DNA of 54,745 nt from Brevundimonas sp. ASV9 (GTDB lineage Bacteria; Pseudomonadota; Alphaproteobacteria; Caulobacterales; Caulobacteraceae), in NCBI RefSeq assembly GCF_016429195.1, contig NZ_JAELUF010000010.1, positions 1-54,745 on the forward strand, given 5' to 3'. Below the pieces are notes generated by a model. The model was not told the origin of the DNA. It searched no databases and saw nothing but the letters and a program-made list of their open reading frames with translations. A program made the translations under genes and the position numbers. Shown here piece after piece: positions 26,363 to 34,619 of the stretch (position 1 is its first letter; each line of letters starts with the position of its first letter).

Positions 26363-26932
26363 ATGAGCCAAGCCTCCACCCTGACCGGCCGACTGCTGGT
26401 CGCCATGCCCGGGATCGACGACGCCCGGTTCGAACATGCCGTCATCCTGATCTGCGCCCACGGGCCGGATCACGCCATGGGCCTGCGGCTGGATCGACCA
26501 GCGCCGGGCGTGGATCTGAAGACGGTTCTGGACAAGCTGGACGCGCCGGCGCCCGATCAATCCATCGGTCGCGCGGTCCTGATGGGCGGACCGGTCGAGC
26601 GCGAGCGCGGCTTCGTGCTGCATACCGACGACTGGACGGTGGGCGACGACACCCTGGCCTTCGGCGACGGTCTGGCGATGACCGGCACGCGCGAGGCGCT
26701 GGCCGCCATGACCGACGAGGTCGCCGGTCCACGCCGCTCGGCCCTGCTGCTGGGCTACGCCGGCTGGGGCGAGGGGCAGTTGGAGGAAGAGCTGGCCGAC
26801 AACGTCTGGCTGACCGCCGACGCCGATCTGGACCTGATTTTCGACGGCGAACACACGTCGAAATGGACACGCGCCCTGGCCCAGCTGGGCGTGGACGCGG
26901 CCATGCTGTCGAGCCAGGGCGGTCGGGCCTGA
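26363..26932 (+). CDS. YqgE/AlgH family protein
   Basis: A 189-residue member of the UPF0301 (YqgE/AlgH) family. It has the N-terminal LTGRLLVAMPGIDDARFEHAVILICAHGPDHAMGLRLDRP, the middle VLMGGPVERERGFVLHTDDW and the C-terminal LLLGYAGWGEGQLEEELADNVWLTADADLDLIFD. The molecular function is not established; in Pseudomonas AlgH influences alginate expression. It starts with ATG at 26363 and diverges from the peroxiredoxin, a combination also found in other Caulobacterales. Nothing unusual in composition. Confidence 0.92.
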   Translation: MSQASTLTGRLLVAMPGIDDARFEHAVILICAHGPDHAMGLRLDRPAPGVDLKTVLDKLDAPAPDQSIGRAVLMGGPVERERGFVLHTDDWTVGDDTLAFGDGLAMTGTREALAAMTDEVAGPRRSALLLGYAGWGEGQLEEELADNVWLTADADLDLIFDGEHTSKWTRALAQLGVDAAMLSSQGGRA

Positions 26933-26955
26933 AGCCAGACCGCCCCGCTTGACGA

Positions 26956-27807
26956 TTAGAAGCGGTAGTTCATGCCGATGCGGAACATGTGGGTTCCGAA
27001 GCGACCATTGCCACGCACCATGTCCGTGCCCGTCGTATTCGGGGCCAGGACGAACGGGTTGGTGGCGGGCGCCGTGCCACGGCCGACGCGGATGACCGGG
27101 CTGTCGACGTCCAGCGAGGTGTAGAGGTATTCGCCGCTGACCGTCAGACCGCGACCCAGGGCGTATTCCACGCCGCCGCCGGCCTGCCAGCCGTCGCCGT
27201 CATCGCCCTCGCTGGTTTCAGTGAAGCTGTTGGCCAGGTTCGAGGTGCGGAACTTGTTCTCGAACTTGCCGTAGGCGTAACCGCCGGTGCCGTAAATCAG
27301 CGCCGGGCCGACCGCATAGCCCAGCTTCAAACGGGCGGCCGCCGTGCTCTCCAGCTCGCGCGTGAAGGTGTAGAAGGCCGGGGTGGTCGAGAAGCCGGTC
27401 ACCGAATCCTGGACATTGTTGACGCTGTATTCGGCCAAGGCGCCAACGACGAAGTTGCCGAACTGCATGTCGTAACCGGCGCGAATGCCCGCTTCGACAC
27501 CATCGTTGTCATCACGGCAGCCGGTTCCCGGCGCGGTGCTGGTCGCCATGCCGCCGCAGAAGCCGGGGCTGAAGGCGTTAGTTCCGACGGTGGCGGGGGC
27601 GACAGGCACAGTGGTGACCTGGTCGCCGTAGTTGCCGTCCAGATTGCGGTCGAAGCGCAGGATCTCGTCACCGTCGTCGTTCGACTGGTTGTAGCCGCCG
27701 AAGATGCCGATGTAGGGGCCGGACCAGTCGGGGGCGACGGACTGGGCCAGGGCGGGGGTGGAAACCATGGCCAGGGCCAGGGCGCTGGAGGCGAGGGTCT
27801 TGATCAT
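26956..27807 (-). CDS. Outer-membrane beta-barrel protein (Omp25/RopB-like)
   Basis: A 283-residue porin-like protein, transcribed leftward. The ATG at 27807 begins a typical signal peptide (MIKTLASSALALAMVSTPALAQS). The open frame continues 38 codons upstream, but that part lacks a signal and is less likely to be translated. The mature start VAPDWSGPYIGIFGGYNQSNDD and the alternating-pattern strands are typical, as are AGYDMQFGNFVVGALAEYS, RLKLGYAVGPALIYGTGGYAYGKF and GGGVEYALGRGLTVSGEYLYTSLD. The final FRIGMNYRF ends in the C-terminal aromatic expected for an eight-stranded barrel of the COG3637 class. A loop at about 60-100 contains one cysteine pair (FCGG...GCRDD). The role is structural or permeability-related; specific substrate unknown. 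Confidence 0.9.
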   Translation of the reverse strand: MIKTLASSALALAMVSTPALAQSVAPDWSGPYIGIFGGYNQSNDDGDEILRFDRNLDGNYGDQVTTVPVAPATVGTNAFSPGFCGGMATSTAPGTGCRDDNDGVEAGIRAGYDMQFGNFVVGALAEYSVNNVQDSVTGFSTTPAFYTFTRELESTAAARLKLGYAVGPALIYGTGGYAYGKFENKFRTSNLANSFTETSEGDDGDGWQAGGGVEYALGRGLTVSGEYLYTSLDVDSPVIRVGRGTAPATNPFVLAPNTTGTDMVRGNGRFGTHMFRIGMNYRF

Positions 27808-27946
27808 TTGGGGAGGCTTTCGTGCCGAAAGTGCGGGCGCGACATCCCCGCTCGCCGTCACAAAAGCCGAAGGCGGCCACAGGTTCCATCGAGTTCCCAT
27901 CGCCAAATGTCGCACATCCAAAGGCTTAGGTTGAACGTAGGCCGCC

Positions 27947-29647
27947 CTAGCGCGTCGCCATCGACACCAGAAAAGCGATCAGCAGGACCAGGCTGACCGC
28001 CTGCCAGAACCGCACCGGATCGCGCTCGATCAGGGACAGCTGATGCGGCGGCGGGGCGGCGACGGCGCTGCCGGTTTCCAGCACATGGATCAGTTCCTCG
28101 ACATCCTCGAACCGCTCGTTCGGATCGACGGCGACGGCGCGCATGATGGCCGCCTCCAGCCAGGCGGGCATATCCGGCCGGTGTCGCGTCGGCGGCGCGG
28201 GCGCCCGGTCGAAGCGCGGCGCATCGGCCGGATCCACCTCGCCCCACGGATAGGTTCGGGTGAACAGGCGATACAGCGTCACTCCCAGGGCGAACTGATC
28301 CGTGGCGGCGTTGCCGCTCTCGCCGGCATACATTTCCGGCGCCTTATAGCCGGCGGTGCCGGGCGCCTCGGCCTCGGCGAACTCCTCGGCCAGCCGCAGC
28401 CGCGCGACGCCCAGGTCGACCAGTTTCAGCCCGCCCTGTGTCTCCAGGATCACATTGTCCGGCTTGATGTCGCGGTGCGTCACTCCCGCCCGGTGCAGGG
28501 CCGACACGGCGCGCGACAGGCGCAGCGCCACGCCGATCCCGTCGCCGATCTCGAACGGCCCCTCCTGCGCCAACCGCGCATGCAGCGTCTGACCGGCATG
28601 AAAGGGCTGGGCGATATAGAGCCGGCTCTGGCGACCGGCGTCCAGGCTCAGCACCTTGCCGACGAAGGGGCTGTCGATGCGCCGGCCGATAAAGGCCTCG
28701 CGCAGAAAGGCGGTGCGGGCGCCGCGCTCGGACACCGCGGCGGGCTTGGGAAACTTCAGCACCACCATGCCCGCGTCGCCCAGCGTATCCTTGGCCAGGA
28801 ACAGGGTCGTATAGCGCCCGTCCGCCACGACCCGCTGAAGCGCGAAGCCGTCGACATTATCGCCGACGGCCGGAGGCGGCAGGATGGCCAGCCCTTCCGC
28901 TTCGGCGGTGATCGCCTCCCAGTCGGGCGCGCCGGTGCGGACCACGTCGATGACGATGGCGGTGGCGTTGTCGCGCGCGCCCGCCGCCTCGACCTCGGCC
29001 AGGATCGCCTTGGCGTCCGCATCGGGCGAACTGCGCCGTCCCAACAGGCTCGCGATCACCGCATCGGCCAGCACCCCATGCACCCCGTCGGTGGTCAGCA
29101 GCAGCCGGTCGTGCGGCTCCAGTCGCACTTGCCGGACATCCAGCTTCACATCCGCCTCGATGCCGACGGCGCGGTAGAGCACATGGCTCAGCCCCTGCTG
29201 GGCCCGTGTGTGGTCCTCGGTCAGCCGCGTCAGCGCCCCGTCGCGGAAATGCCAGGCCCGGCTGTCGCCCACATGAAGCGCCGTCGCCTCGCGCCCGCGC
29301 AGGATCAGGGCGGTAAAGGTGGTCGCCGCCCCCTCCATCGCCGGATCGATCCGCCCGCGCGAATGGAGCCAGTGGTTGAAGCCTCGCAGCGCCTTGATGC
29401 CGTTAGCGGCGATGCCGTTCAGCGGATTCTGATCCAGATACCCGTCGATGAAGCTGCGCGTCGTCAGCTCCGCCGCCATCCGCCCGGCCTTCGATCCCGA
29501 CACCCCGTCGGCGATCACCGCCACAACCCCATGCTCGCGCTGCTCGGCCGCCGTGCCGATATGGACGCCGCCGAAGTCCTGATTATCCGCCTTGGGCCCC
29601 TGCAAGGTCGCAAAGCCGGCGGCGATCTCCAGTCTGGCGTCGGTCAT
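27947..29647 (-). CDS. Fused PP2C phosphatase - Ser/Thr protein kinase, membrane-anchored
   Basis: A 566-residue signalling protein with two opposing catalytic domains. Residues 1-235 are a PP2C phosphatase (ADNQDFGG, VVAVIADGVSGSKAG, LHVGDSRAWHF, LLLTTDGVHG, RDNATAIVIDV). Residues 265-530 are a Hanks-type kinase with VVLKFPKP (K298), catalytic loop HRDIKPDN (391-398), DLG (411-413) in place of DFG, and GTAGYKAPEMY. A single hydrophobic helix at about 545-563 ends the protein. The gene follows the TauE/SafE gene by 42 bp in the persulfide operon, so it may be co-transcribed. In other bacteria similar fusions are found beside nitrate/nitrite uptake genes; the sulfur context here is notable. 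Targets unknown. Confidence 0.92.
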   Translation of the reverse strand: MTDARLEIAAGFATLQGPKADNQDFGGVHIGTAAEQREHGVVAVIADGVSGSKAGRMAAELTTRSFIDGYLDQNPLNGIAANGIKALRGFNHWLHSRGRIDPAMEGAATTFTALILRGREATALHVGDSRAWHFRDGALTRLTEDHTRAQQGLSHVLYRAVGIEADVKLDVRQVRLEPHDRLLLTTDGVHGVLADAVIASLLGRRSSPDADAKAILAEVEAAGARDNATAIVIDVVRTGAPDWEAITAEAEGLAILPPPAVGDNVDGFALQRVVADGRYTTLFLAKDTLGDAGMVVLKFPKPAAVSERGARTAFLREAFIGRRIDSPFVGKVLSLDAGRQSRLYIAQPFHAGQTLHARLAQEGPFEIGDGIGVALRLSRAVSALHRAGVTHRDIKPDNVILETQGGLKLVDLGVARLRLAEEFAEAEAPGTAGYKAPEMYAGESGNAATDQFALGVTLYRLFTRTYPWGEVDPADAPRFDRAPAPPTRHRPDMPAWLEAAIMRAVAVDPNERFEDVEELIHVLETGSAVAAPPPHQLSLIERDPVRFWQAVSLVLLIAFLVSMATR

Positions 29648-29689
29648 GGGCGGAACTGTCGTCCAAAGACGGCCCGCTGAACAGAGGTG

Positions 29690-30472
29690 TCAGAGCACGA
29701 GAAGGGCCCGCACCGCGACATAGGCGGCGACCACCAGGATCAGGCCCGCGAACAGGATGCGCCCGAGCCTAGCGTTCGTCCCCAGCCGACGCGCCAGCGG
29801 CAGACCCGCCGCCGTCCCGGCGACCCCGCCGACCGCCATGGCGGCGACCAGGCCCGGATCGACCCAGCCGTACAGCGCATAGTTGCCCGCCGTGGTCGCC
29901 CCGAACGCGGCCACGCTGAGCAAAGACGTCGCTTGGGCGGTCGCCAGGCTCATGCCCGTCGACGCCATCAGGCCGGGCACGATCAGAAAGCCGCCGCCGA
30001 TGCCGAAGAAGCCTGCGGCCGAGCCGACGCCAACGCCCGCCACGCCGACGCGCGGCGACATGGACCAGTTCAGCCGGGGTTCGACCCGGGCAATCGCCGC
30101 CTTGGGACGCAGCATCGATACGCCCACGGCCGCCATGGCGACGGCGAAGATCAGCAGCAGCTGATGGCCGTCGATCATCTTGGCCAGGGACGATCCGAAC
30201 CAGGCCCCGGCGGCGCCGGTGATGGCGAACAGGGTCGCGCAGGGCCAGCGCACCCGCCCTGCCCTGGCGTGACCCGCCAAAGCCGTCAGGGCGTTCAGCG
30301 CTACGCCCGCGGCCGACACGCCGATGGCGACATGGGGATCGGCGACGCCGACGACATAGAGCAGCAGCGGCACGGCCAGAACCGACCCGCCGCCGCCGAA
30401 CAAGGTCAGCAGCAGGGCGACGACGCCGCCGCTGAAGGCGGTCAGAACCAGCGGGGTCAGTTCGGTCGTCAC
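29690..30472 (-). CDS. TauE/SafE family sulfite/sulfur-anion exporter
   Basis: A 260-residue inner-membrane transporter with about seven to eight helices and the internal duplication of the TauE/SafE family. The paired glycine-rich motifs are ALLLTLFGGGGSVLAVPLLLYVVGVADPHVAIGVS and GSAAGFFGIGGGFLIVPGLMASTGMSLATAQATS. Members export sulfite, thiosulfate or related anions. GTG at 30472 starts 4 bp after the rhodanese stop. Its place in an ArsR-rhodanese-exporter-hydrolase set matches the bigR-type sulfide detoxification operon, supporting export of sulfite produced by persulfide oxidation. Confidence 0.92.
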   Translation of the reverse strand: MTTELTPLVLTAFSGGVVALLLTLFGGGGSVLAVPLLLYVVGVADPHVAIGVSAAGVALNALTALAGHARAGRVRWPCATLFAITGAAGAWFGSSLAKMIDGHQLLLIFAVAMAAVGVSMLRPKAAIARVEPRLNWSMSPRVGVAGVGVGSAAGFFGIGGGFLIVPGLMASTGMSLATAQATSLLSVAAFGATTAGNYALYGWVDPGLVAAMAVGGVAGTAAGLPLARRLGTNARLGRILFAGLILVVAAYVAVRALLVL

Positions 30473-30476
30473 CGGA

Positions 30477-31034
30477 TCACGCCGCTCTCGTCACGGGCCG
30501 GGTCGCGGCTCTGTTCCAGGGCATCACGGCCAGCAGCCGCGCCATGCCGCAAAATCCCGTCGCGCCCGCGACGAACAGGCCCGCGCCGACGAAGGCCGAA
30601 AGACCCCAGAAGGCCGGATGCACCAACGTCCCCAACGCCGCACCGATCAGGATCAGGCCGCCCGCGACCATCTGCACCTGACGCATCAGTTCGATCGGCT
30701 TTGAGCGGTCGGCGTGGGTGGCCAGGCCCTGCGCCTTCCATGCGTCCAGCCCGCCTTCCAGAACAAAGGCTTGGCCCGTCGTCTTGGCCGCCAGACGGTC
30801 GCAGTTGATGCCCGTCCGATTGCCGGTTCGGCAGGTGAAGATAACGTTGCGCCCGTCGACGCCCACCGGCGTGAAGGCGTCGAAGGCCGACAGGGGCGCA
30901 TGGACGGCGCCGACGACATGCTCTCTGGCGAACTCGTCGGGCTCGCGAATGTCGACCAGGACGGCCGTGTTCTGCTTCAGCCGGCGCGAAACCTCGGCGG
31001 GGGACAAGGGGGTCAGGACGCTCATGGGGATCAT
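30477..31034 (-). CDS. Rhodanese domain fused to YgaP-like membrane tail
   Basis: About 185 residues. The N-terminal rhodanese domain (LSPAEVSRRLKQNTAVLVDIREPDEFAREHVVGAVHAPLS) carries the active-site cysteine in FTCRTGNRT and accepts and transfers sulfane sulfur. The C-terminal part has two hydrophobic helices of DUF2892/YgaP type (QMVAGGLILIGAALGTLVHPAFWGLSAFVGAGLFVAGATGFCGMARLLAVMPWN) with a second cysteine in GFCGMA. The ATG at 31034 overlaps the ArsR stop as ATGA; a second start at 31025 (MSVLTPLS) is possible. In the operon it would pass persulfide from the sensor-regulated route to the membrane. Confidence 0.92.
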   Translation of the reverse strand: MIPMSVLTPLSPAEVSRRLKQNTAVLVDIREPDEFAREHVVGAVHAPLSAFDAFTPVGVDGRNVIFTCRTGNRTGINCDRLAAKTTGQAFVLEGGLDAWKAQGLATHADRSKPIELMRQVQMVAGGLILIGAALGTLVHPAFWGLSAFVGAGLFVAGATGFCGMARLLAVMPWNRAATRPVTRAA

Positions 31035-31363
31035 GCCTTTTCGGAGGAAGCAGGGGGACAATAGATTTCGGCCAGCACGGCGATGACCTTCAGGACGGCC
31101 GGATCGGCGATGCGGTAGAAGATGGTCGTGCCGTCCCGACGCGTGCTCACCAGCGCCTCGTCGCGCAGCTTGGCCAAGTGCTGGGACAAGGCCGATTGCG
31201 ATAGGCCGACCTGGGGCAGCAGTTGGCCGACGGACATCTCACCCTCGCCCAACTGACACAGGATCATCAGCCGCTTCTCGTTGGACAGGGCGCGCAGCAA
31301 CGCCGCCGCCTCGCCCGCGCTGGCCTGGAATCGCTCAAGTCCGATGGTCCGAAGATCGATCAT
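31031..31363 (-). CDS. ArsR-family persulfide sensor (SqrR/BigR type)
   Basis: A 110-residue winged-helix repressor: ALLRALSNEKRLMILCQLGEGEMSVGQLLPQVGLSQSALSQHLAKLRDEALVSTRRDGTTIFYRI. Two cysteines, C36 and C102 (EIYCPP), are 66 residues apart, the same spacing as C41 and C107 of SqrR. In SqrR they form a polysulfide bridge that releases DNA. No arsenic-type metal-binding cysteine pair is present. The ATG at 31363 is preferred over a frame continuing 19 codons upstream through the operator. A promoter-like TTGCTT (31393-31398) and TATATT (31371-31376), spaced 16 bp, would place transcription start at or next to the ATG, so the mRNA may be leaderless. Confidence 0.92.
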   Translation of the reverse strand: MIDLRTIGLERFQASAGEAAALLRALSNEKRLMILCQLGEGEMSVGQLLPQVGLSQSALSQHLAKLRDEALVSTRRDGTTIFYRIADPAVLKVIAVLAEIYCPPASSEKA

Positions 31364-31364
31364 G

Positions 31365-31410
31365 GAACGCAATATATGCGTTCTTGCTAAATAAGCAATA
31401 CCTAATATAT
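31365..31410. promoter_or_regulatory. Shared operator region between the persulfide sensor and the hydrolase gene
   Basis: GAACGCAATATATGCGTTC (31365-31383) has 7-bp perfect arms around ATATA. TTGCTAAATAAGCAA (31384-31398) has 5-bp arms. AATATATT (31404-31411 region) follows in an AT-rich stretch with TAATAT at 31403-31408 as a possible -10 for the rightward gene. ArsR-type repressors of the BigR/SqrR group bind such AT-rich palindromes, so one regulator could control both directions. Confidence 0.7.
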
Positions 31411-31434
31411 TGGACTGCAAAAGGAGCTTCCTCC

Positions 31435-32301
31435 ATGACCCAGTCCCCCGACGTCCGCGGCTTTTTTGATCCCGCGACCCACACCGTCACCTATCTGGTC
31501 AGCGACCCGGCGACCGGCCAGGCGGCGATCATCGACCCCGTTCTGGACTTCGACGCGGCCTCGGCCCGCACCTCGACGCGGTCGATCGACGCCGTCATGG
31601 CGGCGCTGCGGTCGGAGGGGCTGAAGCTGGCGCTGGTGCTCGAAACCCACGCCCATGCCGACCACCTGACGGCGGCGGCGCAGCTGCGTACGATGACGGG
31701 CGTGTCGATCGGCATCGGCGGACGGATCACTCAGGTTCAGTCGGCCTTCGGCCCCCTATTCGGCGCCGAAGACGTGCGCCCGGACGGGGCCGTCTTCGAT
31801 CATCTGTACGCCGACGGCGACGCCTTCGCGCTGGGCGATCTGACGGTCGAGGTGATCCACACGCCCGGCCACACCCCCGCCTGCGTCAGCTACCGGATCG
31901 GCGATGCGGTCTTCACCGGCGACACCCTGTTCATGCCTGACTACGGCACGGCGCGAACGGACTTTCCCGGCGGCGATGCGCGGACCCTGTATCGCTCGAT
32001 CCAGCGCCTGCTGACCCTGCCAGACGAAACGCGCATCTTCGTCGGCCACGACTACCTGCCCGAGGGTCGCACCGACTTCCGGTTCGAGACCACCGTGGCC
32101 GAACAGCGCGCGCAGAACATCCACATCGGCGGCGGCGCATCGGAGGACGCCTTCGTCGCCATGCGAGAGGCCCGCGACGCCACCCTGGGCGCGCCGCAGC
32201 TGATCCTGCCCTCGCTTCAGGTCAACATCCGAGCCGGTGACCTGCCGCCCCCGGACGCCAACGGCCAGCGCTACTTACGCCTGCCGCTAAACGCGATCTG
32301 A
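31435..32301 (+). CDS. blh: Persulfide dioxygenase-like metallo-hydrolase (Blh/ETHE1 type)
   Basis: A 288-residue metallo-beta-lactamase-fold protein. ETHE1-type members oxidise glutathione persulfide to sulfite using one Fe(II). Visible ligands are in LETHAHADHLTAAAQL, IHTPGHTPACVSYRIGDAVFTGDTLFMPDYGTARTDFPGGDARTLYRSI and IFVGHDYLP. The DFPGGDA-TLYRSI stretch is typical of the persulfide dioxygenase/Blh group rather than GloB. AAGGAG lies eight bases before the ATG at 31435; an upstream extension of the frame has no ribosome site. Divergent from the ArsR sensor, it would make sulfite that the TauE/SafE protein exports. Confidence 0.92.
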   Translation: MTQSPDVRGFFDPATHTVTYLVSDPATGQAAIIDPVLDFDAASARTSTRSIDAVMAALRSEGLKLALVLETHAHADHLTAAAQLRTMTGVSIGIGGRITQVQSAFGPLFGAEDVRPDGAVFDHLYADGDAFALGDLTVEVIHTPGHTPACVSYRIGDAVFTGDTLFMPDYGTARTDFPGGDARTLYRSIQRLLTLPDETRIFVGHDYLPEGRTDFRFETTVAEQRAQNIHIGGGASEDAFVAMREARDATLGAPQLILPSLQVNIRAGDLPPPDANGQRYLRLPLNAI

Positions 32302-32304
32302 GCC

Positions 32305-33972
32305 CTAAGCCGACCGCTGCTTCAGCGGCGCGGTGCCATCGGCCAGGCTTTCGGCCAGATAGACCTCGGCCTCCTGCGCCGGCAGGGCGGGGGCATAGCC
32401 GAAGCCCTGGCCGTAGTGGCATTGGGCGTCCAGCAGCAGGCGGGCCAGTTCGGCGTTCTCCACGCCTTCGGCGACGACTTCCAGCGAGAGGTCGCGGCCC
32501 AGATTGACCACCGACTTGACGATCTTGGCCGAGCCCTCGTCCTTGTTCATCGTCAGCACGAAATAGCGGTCGATCTTCAGCGTATCGAACGGCAGGCGCG
32601 CCAGATAGGACAGGGACGAGAAGCCGGTGCCGAAATCGTCCAACGCCAGAGAGGCCCCGACGTCCTTTAGCGATTGCAGCACCTCGGCGGCGCGCGCGGT
32701 GTCGCGCATGATGTCGCCCTCGGTGACCTCCAGCTTGAGTGCGCCTTTGGGCAGGCCGGTCTCCTTGATGATGCGCGCCACGTCCTCGCACAGATGCGGG
32801 CGCTCGATCTCGCCGACCGACAGGTTGACGCTGCAAAACAGCTTGCCGGCCAGCGGATGGCGCTCGATCCATTCGGCCAACTGCCGCGCCGACTGGGTCA
32901 TCATCAGCAGGCCCAGGTCGTTCATCATCCCCAGGTCGGCGGTCAGGCCCAGGAACTCGTCCGGCGGCACCAGACCCCGGCGCGGGTGACGCCAGCGCGC
33001 CAAGGCCTCGAAGCCGGCGACGGCCCCGGTGTTCAGGTTCACGATGGGCTGGAAGAAGGGCACGATCTCGCCGCGCACGAAGGCATTCCTCAGATCCGCC
33101 TCCAGCGCCAGACGGCTCAAGCTGTCGCTTTCCAGCGCCCGGCCATAGGCAGCCGATCCGCCGCGCCCGGCGCCCTTGGCCGATTCCACCGCCAGCTCGA
33201 CCCGGCGCAACAGCTCGGCGGCGTCGGGCGCATCCGGCCCGCCCTCCACCATCACCGCCCCGATCGAGACGGTCGGATAGATGTCGAAGCCCGCGACCCG
33301 CAGCGGCTGTTCCAGCGCGTCGCGCACGCGGTAGCTGGTGTGGGAGGCGGTCTTGGGGACGATGATGGCGAACTCGTCCTCGCCGATCCGCGCGGCCGAG
33401 GCGTCCTTGTTGAAGGCGGCGGCGAGGCGCGAACCCAGGGCCGACAGCACAAGGTCGGTCCGCTCGTGCCCCAGCGCCTCGTTCAGGCGCCGCAGCCGGT
33501 CCACGTCGCCGACGACGATCTCGTATTCGCCAGGCTGGGTCAGCACCTCGCTGACGCGGGCCAAAAAGGCGCGACGATCCAGAAGGCCCGTCAGCGTATC
33601 GCGGTCCGATCCGGCGAACTTGGTCTCCAGCGCCACGACGCCGGCGGCGCGCAGGCCGTCCTCCAGCCAGACGCCGCGCCACAGACAGGTCTCGGACCCG
33701 CGCATGCGCAGCCGCACGGCGATCTCGGCCCCCTCGTCCTGGGGTTTGAGCATCCGCTCGGCCAGGCTGCGATCCTGCGGCATGGCCAGGGCCACGAATC
33801 CGGCGGCCGTGCATTCCGGCGCCAGCGGTCCCAGGCCCAGCGATCGTGTCGCGCCGGTGAAGCGCAGTTCGTCGGTCGCCGGGGTCCAGACCCACAGGGC
33901 CGTCTCGGCGGCGGCCAGCGCCTCGATGGCGGTCGTGGCGTCCCAGGCCAGCGATCGGGATCGTGGTGTCAC
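32305..33972 (-). CDS. pdeA: c-di-GMP phosphodiesterase, PAS-GEDEF-EAL (PdeA-like)
   Basis: A 555-residue cytoplasmic protein: PAS-like N-terminus (about 15-115), a GGDEF-fold domain (about 120-285) with the altered motif GEDEF at 197-201, and an EAL domain (about 290-545). The EAL domain carries E322-A-L, EVTEGD, DDFGTGFSSLSYL and EGVEN, all needed for hydrolysis of c-di-GMP to pGpG. Length, order and the GEDEF variant match Caulobacter PdeA (CC3396), whose GEDEF domain binds GTP and stimulates the EAL domain and which is removed by ClpXP at the cell-cycle transition. The C-terminus here is KQRSA. The start is GTG at 33972. The variant motif makes cyclase activity unlikely. Confidence 0.92.
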   Translation of the reverse strand: MTPRSRSLAWDATTAIEALAAAETALWVWTPATDELRFTGATRSLGLGPLAPECTAAGFVALAMPQDRSLAERMLKPQDEGAEIAVRLRMRGSETCLWRGVWLEDGLRAAGVVALETKFAGSDRDTLTGLLDRRAFLARVSEVLTQPGEYEIVVGDVDRLRRLNEALGHERTDLVLSALGSRLAAAFNKDASAARIGEDEFAIIVPKTASHTSYRVRDALEQPLRVAGFDIYPTVSIGAVMVEGGPDAPDAAELLRRVELAVESAKGAGRGGSAAYGRALESDSLSRLALEADLRNAFVRGEIVPFFQPIVNLNTGAVAGFEALARWRHPRRGLVPPDEFLGLTADLGMMNDLGLLMMTQSARQLAEWIERHPLAGKLFCSVNLSVGEIERPHLCEDVARIIKETGLPKGALKLEVTEGDIMRDTARAAEVLQSLKDVGASLALDDFGTGFSSLSYLARLPFDTLKIDRYFVLTMNKDEGSAKIVKSVVNLGRDLSLEVVAEGVENAELARLLLDAQCHYGQGFGYAPALPAQEAEVYLAESLADGTAPLKQRSA

Positions 33973-34003
33973 GCGTCTCGCCCTTCCAGACGGCCCCCGG
34001 CCG

Positions 34004-34582
34004 TCAACGCTCGTCCTCGACCAGGCCGAACAACAAATGGTCTGCCCACTCGCCGTTAATTTTCAAATAAGCGCGAGCCCGACCTTCGTTGCGAAAACCG
34101 GATTTCTCCAGCACCCGTCGCGACCCGTGGTTGGTGGGAAGACAGGCCGCCTCCAGCCGGTGCAGCTTCAGCTTGTCGAACGCGTATCCGACGACGGCCC
34201 GAACGCCCGCCGTCGCCACGCCCTGACCGGAAAACGGCTGACCGATCCAATAGCCCAGCGTCCCCGTCTCGGCGACGCCGCGCCGCACGTTCGACAAGGT
34301 CACCGCCCCCGCCAGGGTCTTGCCGTCCTGAACGAAGACGAAGAAGGGCCAGGCGTTGCCCAGCTCCATCTCGCGCGCATAGATCGACAGCCGGCGCCGG
34401 AAGGCCGCCTTGGTCAGGTCGTCCTCGGGCCAGGCCGGCTCCCACGGTTGCAGATAGTCGCGCGAGCCGTCGCGCAGCGTGGACCAGGCGGCGTAATCGG
34501 CGGCGCGCGGCGGGCGCAGCAGCACGCCGTCCCCCCGGATCACGGGCCCGGCCACATCGCTCATCCAGTCCAGAAGCGCCAT
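34004..34582 (-). CDS. RimJ/RimL-type GNAT N-acetyltransferase
   Basis: A 192-residue GNAT enzyme, predicted to acetylate the N-terminal amino group of a ribosomal or other protein. It has the RimJ-like start GVLLRPPRAADYAAWSTLRDGSRDYLQPWEPAW. Motif A (LGYWIGQPFSGQGVATAGVRAVVGYAF) contains the acetyl-CoA-binding Q/RxxGxG/A pattern as QGVATA. LHRLEAACLPTNHGSRRVLEKSGFRNEGRARAYLKINGEWADHLLFGL completes the fold. It lies 31 bp upstream of the pdeA-like gene on the same strand and may be co-transcribed with it. Substrate not known. Confidence 0.92.
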   Translation of the reverse strand: MALLDWMSDVAGPVIRGDGVLLRPPRAADYAAWSTLRDGSRDYLQPWEPAWPEDDLTKAAFRRRLSIYAREMELGNAWPFFVFVQDGKTLAGAVTLSNVRRGVAETGTLGYWIGQPFSGQGVATAGVRAVVGYAFDKLKLHRLEAACLPTNHGSRRVLEKSGFRNEGRARAYLKINGEWADHLLFGLVEDER

Positions 34583-34619
34583 CGATGGGGACTATAGCAT
34601 CAAGATTCGGCTCTGAACC

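Noticed and set aside
32222..33895. A second long minus-strand frame within the pdeA-like gene
   Set aside because: Reads Arg/Gly-rich low-complexity sequence, while the overlapping frame has full GEDEF and EAL motifs.
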